A DNA stretch of 57,092 bases, taken from contig JAPPES010000020.1 in assembly GCA_028824125.1 (NCBI GenBank), forward strand, positions 1-57,092, read 5' to 3'. The DNA is from Candidatus Poribacteria bacterium. Lineage in GTDB: Bacteria > Poribacteria > WGA-4E > WGA-3G. Positions within the stretch are counted from its first letter, which is position 1; each line of letters starts with the position of its first letter. A program made the position numbers and the translations under genes. Shown here in pieces: positions 45,749 through 53,767 of the stretch. Below the pieces are notes generated by a model. It saw only the letters and a program-made list of their open reading frames with translations. It was not told the origin of the DNA and ran no database searches.

Positions 45749-46513
45749 TCAAAAGTTGTTCCTGACAAAATTCAGATTCTTCTCGGCTGACGCGATCGGG
45801 TCAGCTTTTCCCGGCGTTTCCAAGACGAACCAACTATCGTAGCCAATTGCATGCGCTGATTCAAAGACTGCGGGGAAGTCAACATCACCTTCACCAGCGT
45901 GGTTGCCACCTGTGTCTTTAATATGCATTTGCACGATTGAACTGCCCAAACTCCGAATTTCTGCGGGTGAGTCGTAGCCGAGATTTGTTGCATTTCCCAT
46001 ATCGTAATATACACCGACATTTTTTGAACCGACTTGGTCAATAATTTGTTGGTGTTGGTCGGCGCTTAATGTAGACTCAATTGCAAGAAATACGTTATGT
46101 TTCTCAGCAGTTTCTGCGGCAGCTTTTACGCCATCAAGGAAGCGCAGATCGGAAATATGCTCATCTTTTATTTGACCGCCACCAAAAAACGGCACGAGAA
46201 TTACATTTGTGCCTAATTTGGGACACGTTTCCGCGAGATACTGCAACTTCGCAATGCCTTCGGTGCGCACGCTATCCGTTGGATGCATAAAGGAATATGC
46301 TGTGAAACCGCCCGGTGACAGCGATGAGACTTCAATGTCTGCTTCTTCTGCAAGGCTGTTTACTGTGTCAATTCCATCTTCTTGCCAAAGCGTGTGTTCC
46401 CGATAATTTACTCCCATGCAGAGTTCAATACCGTCAAATCCTATCTCTTTTGCTTTTTTAAACGATTCTGTGAACGGAACGGGTAACATCCCGTCTCTAA
46501 TACCTACTTTCAT
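45749..46513 (-). CDS. Sugar phosphate isomerase/epimerase (AP-endonuclease-2-like TIM barrel)
   Basis: The 254-residue protein is a xylose-isomerase-like TIM barrel: KAKEIGFDGIELCMGVNYRE near 20-39, EVSSLSPGG, LAIESTLS near 143-150, VGVYYDMGNAT near 166-176 and VQMHIKDTGG near 192-201, where Glu, Asp and His should bind a divalent metal. It probably isomerises a keto-sugar or inositol derivative. RBS CAGGAGGGATAAT precedes ATG 46513. It belongs to a loose cluster with two further isomerases and an oxidoreductase. Confidence 0.87.
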   Translation of the reverse strand: MKVGIRDGMLPVPFTESFKKAKEIGFDGIELCMGVNYREHTLWQEDGIDTVNSLAEEADIEVSSLSPGGFTAYSFMHPTDSVRTEGIAKLQYLAETCPKLGTNVILVPFFGGGQIKDEHISDLRFLDGVKAAAETAEKHNVFLAIESTLSADQHQQIIDQVGSKNVGVYYDMGNATNLGYDSPAEIRSLGSSIVQMHIKDTGGNHAGEGDVDFPAVFESAHAIGYDSWFVLETPGKADPIASAEKNLNFVRNNF

Positions 46514-46827
46514 ATTATCCCTCCTGTGTGATTTTGAATTGTAACATAATTTTTTGTAGATTTCAAATAGATTTTCATCTTTTTTGGATAACTTGCATGA
46601 AGTGTTAACTGTTGTTAAAATAGTATGCGTAATATTTGAGGATATTGCAAAAGAAACATAACGCTAATTTTCTTTTTTGAGCGTTCTGCATCAAGTATCA
46701 TAAGGATTTGGGGAATTGATGTAGGTGAAGGAAATGGACATAACAACGCGAAATTTAGCGTTTTAAATTATTTTTACAAATTGCTCTCTCATGTTAAAAT
46801 TGTCCGTAAAGGAGCAACCAACATCTT

Positions 46828-47022
46828 ATGAAAACACCACAACACACAAACGCAACTAACGACAAATAGGCGCAACGGCTCGCCTTCCCATCGGACAATG
46901 AAGAAGACATTCTCAACTGGGATGTTGCAATAACGCCGCCACCGCCGCGTCAATCGAGGACAGTCCGGGTTAGATTGATATACACAAGACGCAGTAAACC
47001 GTTTCCTGCAGAAAACTTTTAG
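46828..47022 (+). pseudogene. Small hypothetical gene with in-frame TAG at codon 14
   Basis: From ATG 46828 the frame reads MKTPQHTNATNDK, then TAG (46867-46869), then 50 open codons including AFPSDNEEDILNWDVAITPP and RVRLIYTRRSKPFPAENF to TAG 47020-47022. The downstream part has convincing protein character, and I recall similar small proteins in Poribacteria-like genomes (memory only). TAG is a normal stop elsewhere here, for example in the Kelch gene, so this is best read as a nonsense-mutated gene rather than recoding. GGAG lies 13 bp before the ATG. Confidence 0.55.
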
Positions 47023-47063
47023 GAAGAATAAAGTAAACGAGTAATGTGTTGAGAAAGACAGAA

Positions 47064-47200
47064 ATGAAATTAATTCTCGCTTTGGTAACAGTGTTTTTGC
47101 TATTTACTGCACCTATATATAGCCAACTCACGACAACAGATTATTGAAAAGATTCGCACAGTAGTCAAAATAGAATGGGTTTGTAACTCTAATTCACAAT
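47064..47200 (+). pseudogene. Remnant of a small exported protein gene, frameshifted
   Basis: ATG 47064 begins MKLILALVTVFLLFTAPIYS, a clear signal peptide, then QLTTTDY and TGA at 47145. In a neighbouring frame the reading continues QQIIEKIRTVVKIEW, which looks like the true continuation. The design (signal peptide, then helical EKIRxxV) matches the intact-looking gene at 50155. The 3' end is not definable; the coordinate given is approximate. Confidence 0.5.
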
Positions 47201-47408
47201 ATACCGTGAGTGCTGGTATTCTGCCAAGTTTCAAATTCGGAGTATTTGTTTTGGTCTGTAGTCGTGGGGGCAAGGTAACCTCACCCTTATAAAGAAAGGG
47301 TGCTTCTAATTCGGAGTACCCCGCCCCTACAAATAATTTATGAAATACACTTCAGCTATTGAAAGAATCGGCGGGCATTGAGACCCGCCCATAAAATTTT
47401 AAGGCAAC

Positions 47409-48164
47409 CTAAACGTTACACACATCATAAGCGTGTTGCATTGCATCAAACGCATCACCTTTCGGGCTAAACTCGTGTCCGACATACAGGTCATAGTCAG
47501 TATTAGCAATGGCACGCATCACCGCGGGATAATAAATTTCCTGCTCGTCATCAAGATCGCGCCGTCCAGGGTTCCCTGCGGTGTGGAAATGCCCAATATA
47601 GTCAATGTAGTCCGTAATGTTACGGATAAGGTCACCTTCCATAATTTGCATGTGGTAGATGTCGTGGAGTAGCAGTGCCCGTGGCGAACCGACACCTTTA
47701 CACATCTCAACGCCCCACTCCGTTTTATCACATTGATAATCGGGATGGTTCACTTTGCTGTTGAGCAGTTCAACACACAAGTTAACACCCTTTTCCTCAG
47801 CAGCCTTTGTTACCCGTGACAGGCCGGCTATTGTGTTATCAAGGCCTTCCTCATCAGACCTGCCTTCTCGGTTGCCAGAAAAACAGATAAGACCGGGGAT
47901 GTCGTTTTCTGCTGCGATGTCAATATTTTTGAGCAGTTCATCCTCAATTCTATCATGATTGTCCGGATCGTTTAAGCCAGATGGAAGGGACGAATGCCCG
48001 ACAACAATTGCAACCCGCATCCCGTGATCTTGCACGACGGGCCAGAGATCGGCAGGAAGCATCTCAACAGATTTGTAGCCGATTTCAGCGGCTTTTTTAA
48101 TAACATCTGCTGGCTCTCTGTCGCGCCGGAAATTACCAAAACAGATGGATTGATTAATTGGCAT
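47409..48164 (-). CDS. Sugar phosphate isomerase/epimerase (hydroxypyruvate-isomerase-like TIM barrel)
   Basis: The 251-residue form starts MPINQSICFGNF at 48164; the longer frame to 48209 adds 15 residues unlike the family. TIM-barrel metal ligands are visible in LCVELLNSKVNHPDYQCD near 136-153, LLHDIYHMQIMEGD near 169-182, IGHFHTAGNPGR near 193-204 and YVGHEFSP near 230-237. This pattern fits hydroxypyruvate isomerase or 2-keto-myo-inositol isomerase relatives. A 10 bp perfect hairpin lies between this start and the upstream oxidoreductase gene. Confidence 0.87.
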   Translation of the reverse strand: MPINQSICFGNFRRDREPADVIKKAAEIGYKSVEMLPADLWPVVQDHGMRVAIVVGHSSLPSGLNDPDNHDRIEDELLKNIDIAAENDIPGLICFSGNREGRSDEEGLDNTIAGLSRVTKAAEEKGVNLCVELLNSKVNHPDYQCDKTEWGVEMCKGVGSPRALLLHDIYHMQIMEGDLIRNITDYIDYIGHFHTAGNPGRRDLDDEQEIYYPAVMRAIANTDYDLYVGHEFSPKGDAFDAMQHAYDVCNV

Positions 48165-48202
48165 AATTCTTCTCTCTTTTCGTAGTAATATTTTTATGTG
48201 GT

Positions 48203-48223
48203 TAGGCACGCACTGCGTGCCTA
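48203..48223. repeat. Perfect palindrome TAGGCACGCA/TGCGTGCCTA
   Basis: A 10 bp stem with a 1 nt centre, 8 bp after the stop of the oxidoreductase gene and 39 bp before the isomerase start on the same strand. It may be a weak terminator or an operator between the two genes; no T-run is seen. Confidence 0.5.
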
Positions 48224-48230
48224 CTATGTT

Positions 48231-49196
48231 CTAAAGGTCAACTGCTTTACCGGTTACAAACGATGTGCTTGCAGCGAGCATAATACGGAGTGTCTGTAAC
48301 GCGTCGCTATAGGGAGATAGGATTTTTGAGTCGTCTCCACTCTTGACAGCATCAATAAACACACGATCTCGGTCCTGTCCACCCCCACCAGCAAGCGGTT
48401 CCGTTTCACCTTTGCGGTTGACGTTGTTCGGTCCACCGACGGTAACAACGAGTCCACGCGTAAACACTTCAAGATGCACACGCCCAAAACCTTCTAACGC
48501 ACATGCAGAAACGATATTCGCAACGGCGCCGTTCTCAAACTCAATGTTGACCATGCTGATGTCGTCAACGTCATAGTTTTCAATATGTGTCATGCTACCG
48601 CTATTCGCCACACCGTGTACAGTTTTGCCATCACTGCCGACCAGAAAACGACACAGATCGTAAATGTGAGTCGTCTGTTCGACGTGCTGTCCGCCGGATT
48701 GCGCACGCACACGCCACCAAGGCGTTCCGGGCATGCCACCCATCCAATAGCCAAGCGCACCGAGAATTTGTGGTTGCTCTTCAAGCATCTTCTTTGCATT
48801 TTGTGCATTACCACCATAACGCCAATGGTAACCAACACTTGTGATGGTGCCAGTTTCTTTAATGTAATCATTGATGATAATCGCAGGTTCCAGTTCGGAA
48901 TGGATCGGCTTTTCGATGAACATCGCGATACCTTTTTCACAAGCGATCCGTTCCTGTTCGCCATGCGCAAACGGCGGTGTGCATATATAAACGGCGTCCA
49001 AATCCTCTTTATCGTACATTACACGAAAATCGGTATAAGCGTTGCCGCCAAACTCTTCAGCGCGCCCTTTCGCACGATCTTCAGAAATATCACACATTGC
49101 ACAGAATTCTACATCTTCAAAGTTGTCCTTCAGGTTGCGCATGTGTGCGCCTGCCATGCCACCTGTGCCGATAAAACCGAGTTTAACTTTGTCCAT
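48231..49196 (-). CDS. Gfo/Idh/MocA family oxidoreductase (canonical motifs)
   Basis: The 321-residue protein starts MDKVKLGFIGTGGMAGAHM at 49196 behind AAGGAGAAAGT. It has a proper GxGxxA nucleotide loop and EKP (MFIEKPIH near 94-101), unlike the two other members in this window. The GGQHVEQTTHIYDLCRFL stretch near 169-186 carries the catalytic-type His. Predicted NAD(P)-dependent sugar or cyclitol dehydrogenase. It is divergently transcribed from the isomerase at 49347, so the 150 bp between holds both promoters. Confidence 0.9.
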   Translation of the reverse strand: MDKVKLGFIGTGGMAGAHMRNLKDNFEDVEFCAMCDISEDRAKGRAEEFGGNAYTDFRVMYDKEDLDAVYICTPPFAHGEQERIACEKGIAMFIEKPIHSELEPAIIINDYIKETGTITSVGYHWRYGGNAQNAKKMLEEQPQILGALGYWMGGMPGTPWWRVRAQSGGQHVEQTTHIYDLCRFLVGSDGKTVHGVANSGSMTHIENYDVDDISMVNIEFENGAVANIVSACALEGFGRVHLEVFTRGLVVTVGGPNNVNRKGETEPLAGGGGQDRDRVFIDAVKSGDDSKILSPYSDALQTLRIMLAASTSFVTGKAVDL

Positions 49197-49346
49197 ACTT
49201 TCTCCTTCAAAAATAGGTCGTAACGGAAAATCCGTGAAATTTATTAATAGTTTAGCAAAAATGAACATTTATTGCAAGAATTATGAAAATTTGATATAAT
49301 TTACCAATATATGCTTCGGGTAAAGAAACGCCGAGAGGAGAAACAG

Positions 49347-50138
49347 ATGGGGTTCAAATTTGGATATAGTACGTTACGATGGCAACAGCCAGATTTTGAA
49401 AAACTGTTAACACAACTCAAGGATGCCGGTTGGGATGGTTGGGAGATGCGGCAATCCATAGAATGGGCAGGCACACCACGACGTATTCGGCGGATGTGTG
49501 AGAATGTTGACATGCCCATCGCTGCTGTCACAGCACGTGGGTTACCGATTGACAAAAATTTTGAACAGATGGAACTCAATAAACGAAGAATCGACTTCGC
49601 AGCAGAGGTGGGGGCGGATTGTTTCATGTTCCTGGGAGCAGGGAAACCAAATGACCGACCAGTAGATGACGCTGATCTTGCGAAACTTGCTGATGTTTCT
49701 GAAGAATGGGCAGAATACGCAGCACGATACGGATTAGATGTTTGTTATCATATCCATACCAATACAACAGTAGATTCCATTGAGGATTGGGCAAAATACA
49801 TGAGTCTACTTCGCAAGTGTAAACTTTGTATAGACGTATCACATTCTGCACTTTGGGGATTTGATCCGATTGAATCTATACGTCGTTACAAGGATGTTCT
49901 TGTCTACGTACATCTTCAGGATTATTCTGGCTACACTGGCGGAGATGGTAGCAATTATGATGTGGATTGGGTTGATGTTGGCGGTGGAGATGCGATGGAC
50001 TTCCCCGGAATTATGTCTACTTTGGAAGAACTCGGTTATGACCGATGGATTACAGCCTGTCCAGGCATGGTTGAAGACCGCACAGATGAAGAACGGATGA
50101 CTGCTAACCGAGAGTATTTGCGACAATTGGGATATTAA
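49347..50138 (+). CDS. Sugar phosphate isomerase/epimerase (TIM barrel)
   Basis: The 263-residue protein starts MGFKFGYSTLRWQQ at 49347 (RBS GAGAGGAGAAACAG). It has DAGWDGWEMRQS, VCYHIHTNTTVD near 133-144, KLCIDVSHSALWG near 160-172 and VYVHLQDYSG near 184-193, the metal-binding positions of xylose-isomerase-like barrels. It resembles IolE/IolI-type enzymes; the substrate is unknown. Divergent from the oxidoreductase at 48231-49196. A small exported protein gene follows after 16 bp. Confidence 0.87.
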   Translation: MGFKFGYSTLRWQQPDFEKLLTQLKDAGWDGWEMRQSIEWAGTPRRIRRMCENVDMPIAAVTARGLPIDKNFEQMELNKRRIDFAAEVGADCFMFLGAGKPNDRPVDDADLAKLADVSEEWAEYAARYGLDVCYHIHTNTTVDSIEDWAKYMSLLRKCKLCIDVSHSALWGFDPIESIRRYKDVLVYVHLQDYSGYTGGDGSNYDVDWVDVGGGDAMDFPGIMSTLEELGYDRWITACPGMVEDRTDEERMTANREYLRQLGY

Positions 50139-50154
50139 TTTTTAGGGAGAAATT

Positions 50155-50576
50155 ATGAAAAAATTAGGTCTGTTCTTTTTGGTTATCGCATTTTTATGTC
50201 TTAGTACATCTGCGTTTGCGGAGTTGAACGTTGATGATTTAGAGAAGATCCAGCAGCTTTTGGATAAACTTGAAGATCGGATAGATAAACGCTTCACTGA
50301 CTTTGAGAAACACCTCTCTGAGGATATTCAAGATTTAGACAAACGCCTTTCCGGGAACATTCAAACTTTAGACAAAAACTTCGGAGAACGTTTATCATTT
50401 CATAGTTCGCTGATAATAGCACTAATCATAGCTATTATTGGATTTGTTAGTGTGCCTATGGGATTCATCACCTTCAGTATTTCAAAATTCGAACGCAACA
50501 AGAAGAGGAGATTAAGGCACTCCGCGAGAAAATTGAAGCACTTGAAACACAATTGCTTGTGGAAAATCAGGATTAG
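50155..50576 (+). pseudogene. Small exported coiled-coil membrane protein, frameshifted at the 3' end
   Basis: The frame from ATG 50155 encodes a signal peptide (1-22, SAFAEL), a coiled-coil region (LEKIQQLLDKLEDRIDKRF, DLDKRLSG) and a membrane helix (about 80-105). The zero frame then ends in an unnatural basic tail to 50583. In the -1 frame from about 50490 the reading is QQEEEIKALREKIEALETQL ending at TAG 50574-50576, a perfect coiled coil. A single lost base near TCAAAATTC explains this. It is either a recent frameshift or a sequencing error; the N-terminal part is probably still made. Confidence 0.65.
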
Positions 50577-50632
50577 AAATTAGGAAAAACACAATTAATT
50601 TTGCCAGTAAAATGGAATAGGAGACGAACTAT

Positions 50633-52450
50633 ATGAACGAATCGGGGGGTGAAATTCGCTCCATCCTTGCTACAGATTGTGGCAGCACAACCACCAAAGC
50701 CATCCTTATTGAAAAACGCGGAGGCGAGTATCAACTCATCGTACGCGGCGAAGCACCTACAACTGTAGAAGCACCTGTTGAAGACGTAACAGCAGGCGTA
50801 ATCAATGCAGTCACAGAAGTTGAGGAACTTGCCGGACGTAAACTCCTTGACAACGGTGTTATCATTAAACCGCAAAATGGGGATGAGGGTGTTGACATCT
50901 ATATTTCAACAAGCAGCGCGGGGGGCGGGTTGCAAATGATGGTGGCGGGTGTTGTCCGTAATATGACTGGGGAAAGTGCTGAACGTGCAGCGCTTGGTGC
51001 GGGGGCTATTGTGATGGACGTTATCGCATCTAACGACAAACGTCTACCACACGAAAAAATAGAGCGGATTCGGCATCTTCGTCCCGATATGTTCCTTCTC
51101 TCTGGTGGCATTGATGGCGGCACAACCTCACACGTAGTTGAATTGGCTGAGATTATCGCAGCAGCGCGCCCGCAACCACGTCTTGGCATTGCTTACGAAC
51201 TGCCATTGATCTATGCTGGGAACAAAGACGCCCGCGAACTAATTCAAGAACGTTTGAACGATGTGATGTCTCTGGAGATAGTAGACAATCTTCGTCCTGT
51301 CTTAGAACGTGAGGATTTGATGCCCACACGACACAAGATTCAGGAACAATTCCTTGAACACGTCATGGCACACGCACCCGGTTACAAAAAACTTATTGAC
51401 TGGACAGATGCCCCTATCATGCCGACTCCTGGTGCTGTTGGGGAAATAATCCAAACCGTTTCAGCACAACAGGATATTCAAGTGGTCGGTGTTGACATCG
51501 GTGGCGCGACAACTGATGTGTTTTCTGTGTTCAAAAACCACGATGCAGAAGCGGTTTTCAACCGAACTGTGAGTGCCAACCTCGGCATGAGTTATAGTGT
51601 CTCTAACGTGCTTGCTGAAGCCGGTATAGAATCTGTCCTACGCTGGGTACCATTTGATATTGAGGTAGGGGACCTTCGGAATCGTGTGAAAAACAAGATG
51701 ATCCGTCCAACGACGATTCCGCAAACATTGCAGGAATTAGTGCTGGAGCAAGCGATTGCGCGCGAAGCACTCAGACTTGCTTTTGAACAGCATAAGCAGT
51801 TAGCAGTAGAATTGCGAGGCGTGCAACAGCAGCGCACTATCTCCGAGGCATTCGACCAGGCAGAAAGTGGACAGACGCTTGTCAATATGCTCTCTTTAGA
51901 TATGTTAGTCGGTAGTGGGGGTGTCCTATCGCACGCGCCACGCCGCCAGCAGTCAATGCTCATGATGATTGATGCGTTTCAACCCGAAGGCGTGACACAT
52001 CTTGCCGTAGATAGCATTTTTATGATGCCTCAACTCGGTGTTTTGGCACAAGTTAATGCCGAAGCAGCAACACAAGTATTTGAACGGGATTGCTTAATTC
52101 ACCTCGGTACTTGTATTGCACCTATTGGTGTCGGAAAACAGGGGGACGCGTGCCTCTCTATTGAAATTCATTATCCAGACAAGCCAACCATCACTGAAGA
52201 AATACCGTTTGGAGAACTACGACTCTATTCGCTTGGATTAGGTGAAAAAGCATCTCTTAAACTGCAACCGTCCAGACGGTTTGACCTCGGTGGTGGGCAT
52301 GGGACACTTGTTGAAACAGAAGCGATGGGCGGTGTAGTCGGACTCGTTATTGATACACGGGGTAGGCCTCTTGAAATTCCGACAGATTCTACACAACGCG
52401 TCGCGCAGCTCACAAAGTGGCAGGAAGCGTTAGATATATATCCATCTTAA
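50633..52450 (+). CDS. GlmL/MutL family ATPase (B12-mutase accessory-type protein)
   Basis: The 605-residue protein has an ASKHA-type fold: phosphate-1 motif ATDCGSTTTKAILIE near 13-27, STSSAGGGLQMMVAG near 91-105, FLLSGGIDGGTTSHV near 154-168 and the second phosphate motif GVDIGGATTDVFSVF near 287-301. It matches the MutL/GlmL family encoded beside glutamate mutase (mutS/mutE) in clostridia, where it is thought to act as a chaperone or reactivase. No mutase gene is nearby, so it may serve another enzyme. This MutL is unrelated to the DNA mismatch-repair MutL. Confidence 0.85.
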   Translation: MNESGGEIRSILATDCGSTTTKAILIEKRGGEYQLIVRGEAPTTVEAPVEDVTAGVINAVTEVEELAGRKLLDNGVIIKPQNGDEGVDIYISTSSAGGGLQMMVAGVVRNMTGESAERAALGAGAIVMDVIASNDKRLPHEKIERIRHLRPDMFLLSGGIDGGTTSHVVELAEIIAAARPQPRLGIAYELPLIYAGNKDARELIQERLNDVMSLEIVDNLRPVLEREDLMPTRHKIQEQFLEHVMAHAPGYKKLIDWTDAPIMPTPGAVGEIIQTVSAQQDIQVVGVDIGGATTDVFSVFKNHDAEAVFNRTVSANLGMSYSVSNVLAEAGIESVLRWVPFDIEVGDLRNRVKNKMIRPTTIPQTLQELVLEQAIAREALRLAFEQHKQLAVELRGVQQQRTISEAFDQAESGQTLVNMLSLDMLVGSGGVLSHAPRRQQSMLMMIDAFQPEGVTHLAVDSIFMMPQLGVLAQVNAEAATQVFERDCLIHLGTCIAPIGVGKQGDACLSIEIHYPDKPTITEEIPFGELRLYSLGLGEKASLKLQPSRRFDLGGGHGTLVETEAMGGVVGLVIDTRGRPLEIPTDSTQRVAQLTKWQEALDIYPS

Positions 52451-52467
52451 CAGAGGACAAAAATTTC

Positions 52468-52495
52468 TTGACAAATGATATAAATATGGTATGAT
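52468..52495 (+). promoter_or_regulatory. Promoter of the secreted beta-sandwich protein gene
   Basis: TTGACA (52468-52473), 16 bp, TATGAT (52490-52495), about 50 bp before the ATG at 52552, which has RBS AAAGGAGTAAAAA. Confidence 0.6.
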
Positions 52496-52551
52496 TAGTA
52501 TAATTTTTGACAGATAGTCAAAAGAAATTATAATTTTTAAAGGAGTAAAAA

Positions 52552-53382
52552 ATGAAACGATTTAATCTGTTTCTATTAGCATTTATACTAAGTTTAGGCT
52601 TAGTCTTCAGTGGTACAAACTTGGCACTCGCAATAGGTGATGTTAATCTCAAGGGTGGTCCCTTGGAAGAAAATGAATTTTTCGCAAATCCGCCTGGAAA
52701 GAAAGAGGAAGATCATTCTGGCGTTAACACGTGGATCAGAAAATGGTACGGACCCGATGGGAACTACACAAATACTGGCGGTCCGGGAAATGTTATACGG
52801 AGGGATCTCATTGATGAAGGCACTAATGGAAAGTTGACGCAAGAAGATCTCTCTACACTTGATGGCTTGCAGAAAACAAAAAACGTTGAAGAAATTGACT
52901 GGCCAGATGGTAATGGAGGCACTCGAGAGTGGACCGTTTTTGAGTTGAATCCAGCAGACGGAAACAATATGAACAGAGGCGGACCTGCTGATAATATTGA
53001 CACCTACGGCATTATTGTGATTGATGCAAAAAAGGATATGAAGTCTGTAATGTCTCCTGCACACGATAACAACGCACAAATCTGGATCAATGGAGAAAAG
53101 TGGTACTACCATCCCGATTGGACAGGTGGTGCGCAAAAAGTCCACTTCAACGTTGAAATTTCGTTAGAAAAAGGTGCAAATGTTCTGCTTTTCCGAGTAA
53201 GTGAAGGTGGCGGCTCAGCCTACATGAACCTCCATTTCGACGATGCAACACACGACGCTGTCAAAATCTACCCTGATAAAGCGACTAACAAAACGGAATT
53301 CTTCCAAGAAATTGCTGGGGTTCTTCCCGTTGAACCTGAAGGAAAACTAACTACTATCTGGGCAGATATAAAACGGAAATAG
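52552..53382 (+). CDS. Secreted beta-sandwich protein with KLTTIW tail
   Basis: The 276-residue protein has a signal peptide (1-27, ending LALAIG). The body has no assigned family. Its second half, with AQIWINGEKWYYHPDW and VSLEKGANVLLF-like strands, resembles the carbohydrate-binding beta-sandwich found at the end of some glycan-active proteins. It ends VEPEGKLTTIWADIKRK, the same tail as the LamG and Kelch proteins. Probable extracellular or surface protein. It has its own good promoter. Confidence 0.75.
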   Translation: MKRFNLFLLAFILSLGLVFSGTNLALAIGDVNLKGGPLEENEFFANPPGKKEEDHSGVNTWIRKWYGPDGNYTNTGGPGNVIRRDLIDEGTNGKLTQEDLSTLDGLQKTKNVEEIDWPDGNGGTREWTVFELNPADGNNMNRGGPADNIDTYGIIVIDAKKDMKSVMSPAHDNNAQIWINGEKWYYHPDWTGGAQKVHFNVEISLEKGANVLLFRVSEGGGSAYMNLHFDDATHDAVKIYPDKATNKTEFFQEIAGVLPVEPEGKLTTIWADIKRK

Positions 53383-53767
53383 AACGGAATTTAACTACAG
53401 AATATCGTTTTGGGATACTTATTCATTGGCGAACAGGACTAAGTAAATTATGTCTGTTCGCCATATTTTCTTCTGATATTCTTCCATTTTGTGGCAGATT
53501 ATTGTAAGCGCGACGTGCCAGATGTCGTATTCTAAAATCCGAAAATATGTTACATCTCAATGAACAACAATCCCAACACGCTCTCGCTGGCGAGGTTTCC
53601 AAACCTCACCAATGTCCAGGTAATTGTGGTTTTTATACCATTTTTATTATTTTTCATCTCATTATCGGTTGTTAGAAATACAACGGGGAACGGCACAAAC
53701 TGACAGTTTGTGCTACAAAGAGAGACAATTTCTTGCAAATCATTATCTTTTTCATTATAATAAAACT
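53383..53767. other. Intergenic region with an inverted family A element
   Basis: After about 150 bp of unique sequence this gap holds a reversed family A element (53532-53638) and a hairpin GGCACAAACTGACAGTTTGTGC near 53693-53714. The open frame running from 53624 into the TPR gene crosses these repeats, so its upstream part is not taken as coding. Confidence 0.6.
53532..53638. repeat. Family A element in reverse orientation
   Basis: It reads CTAAAATCCGAAAATATG at the left and GGTAATTGTGGTTTTTATA at the right, with the core GGCGAGGTTTCCAAACCTC. This is the reverse complement of the copy at 39684-39797. Confidence 0.7.

Larger units (their letters stand above)
46514..47408. other. Intergenic region with two decayed small genes
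   Basis: The gap between two isomerase genes holds two broken small genes (46828-47022 and 47064 onward) described separately. The first 300 bp are AT-rich with no recognised feature. The last 190 bp include CACCCTTATAAAGAAAGGGTG, a hairpin near 47281-47301, and a further unassigned stretch. Confidence 0.5.

Noticed and set aside
46828..47022. Evidence for an alternative genetic code (TAG as sense)
   Set aside because: TAG terminates well-defined genes in the window, for example the Kelch gene, so a code change is not supported.
50480..50500. Programmed -1 frameshift site
   Set aside because: No X XXY YYZ heptamer in the correct frame and no clear downstream pseudoknot; a simple deletion is more likely.
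50633..52450. DNA mismatch repair MutL
   Set aside because: The motifs are ASKHA-type (DCGSTTTKA), not GHKL; only the name is shared with glutamate-mutase MutL.
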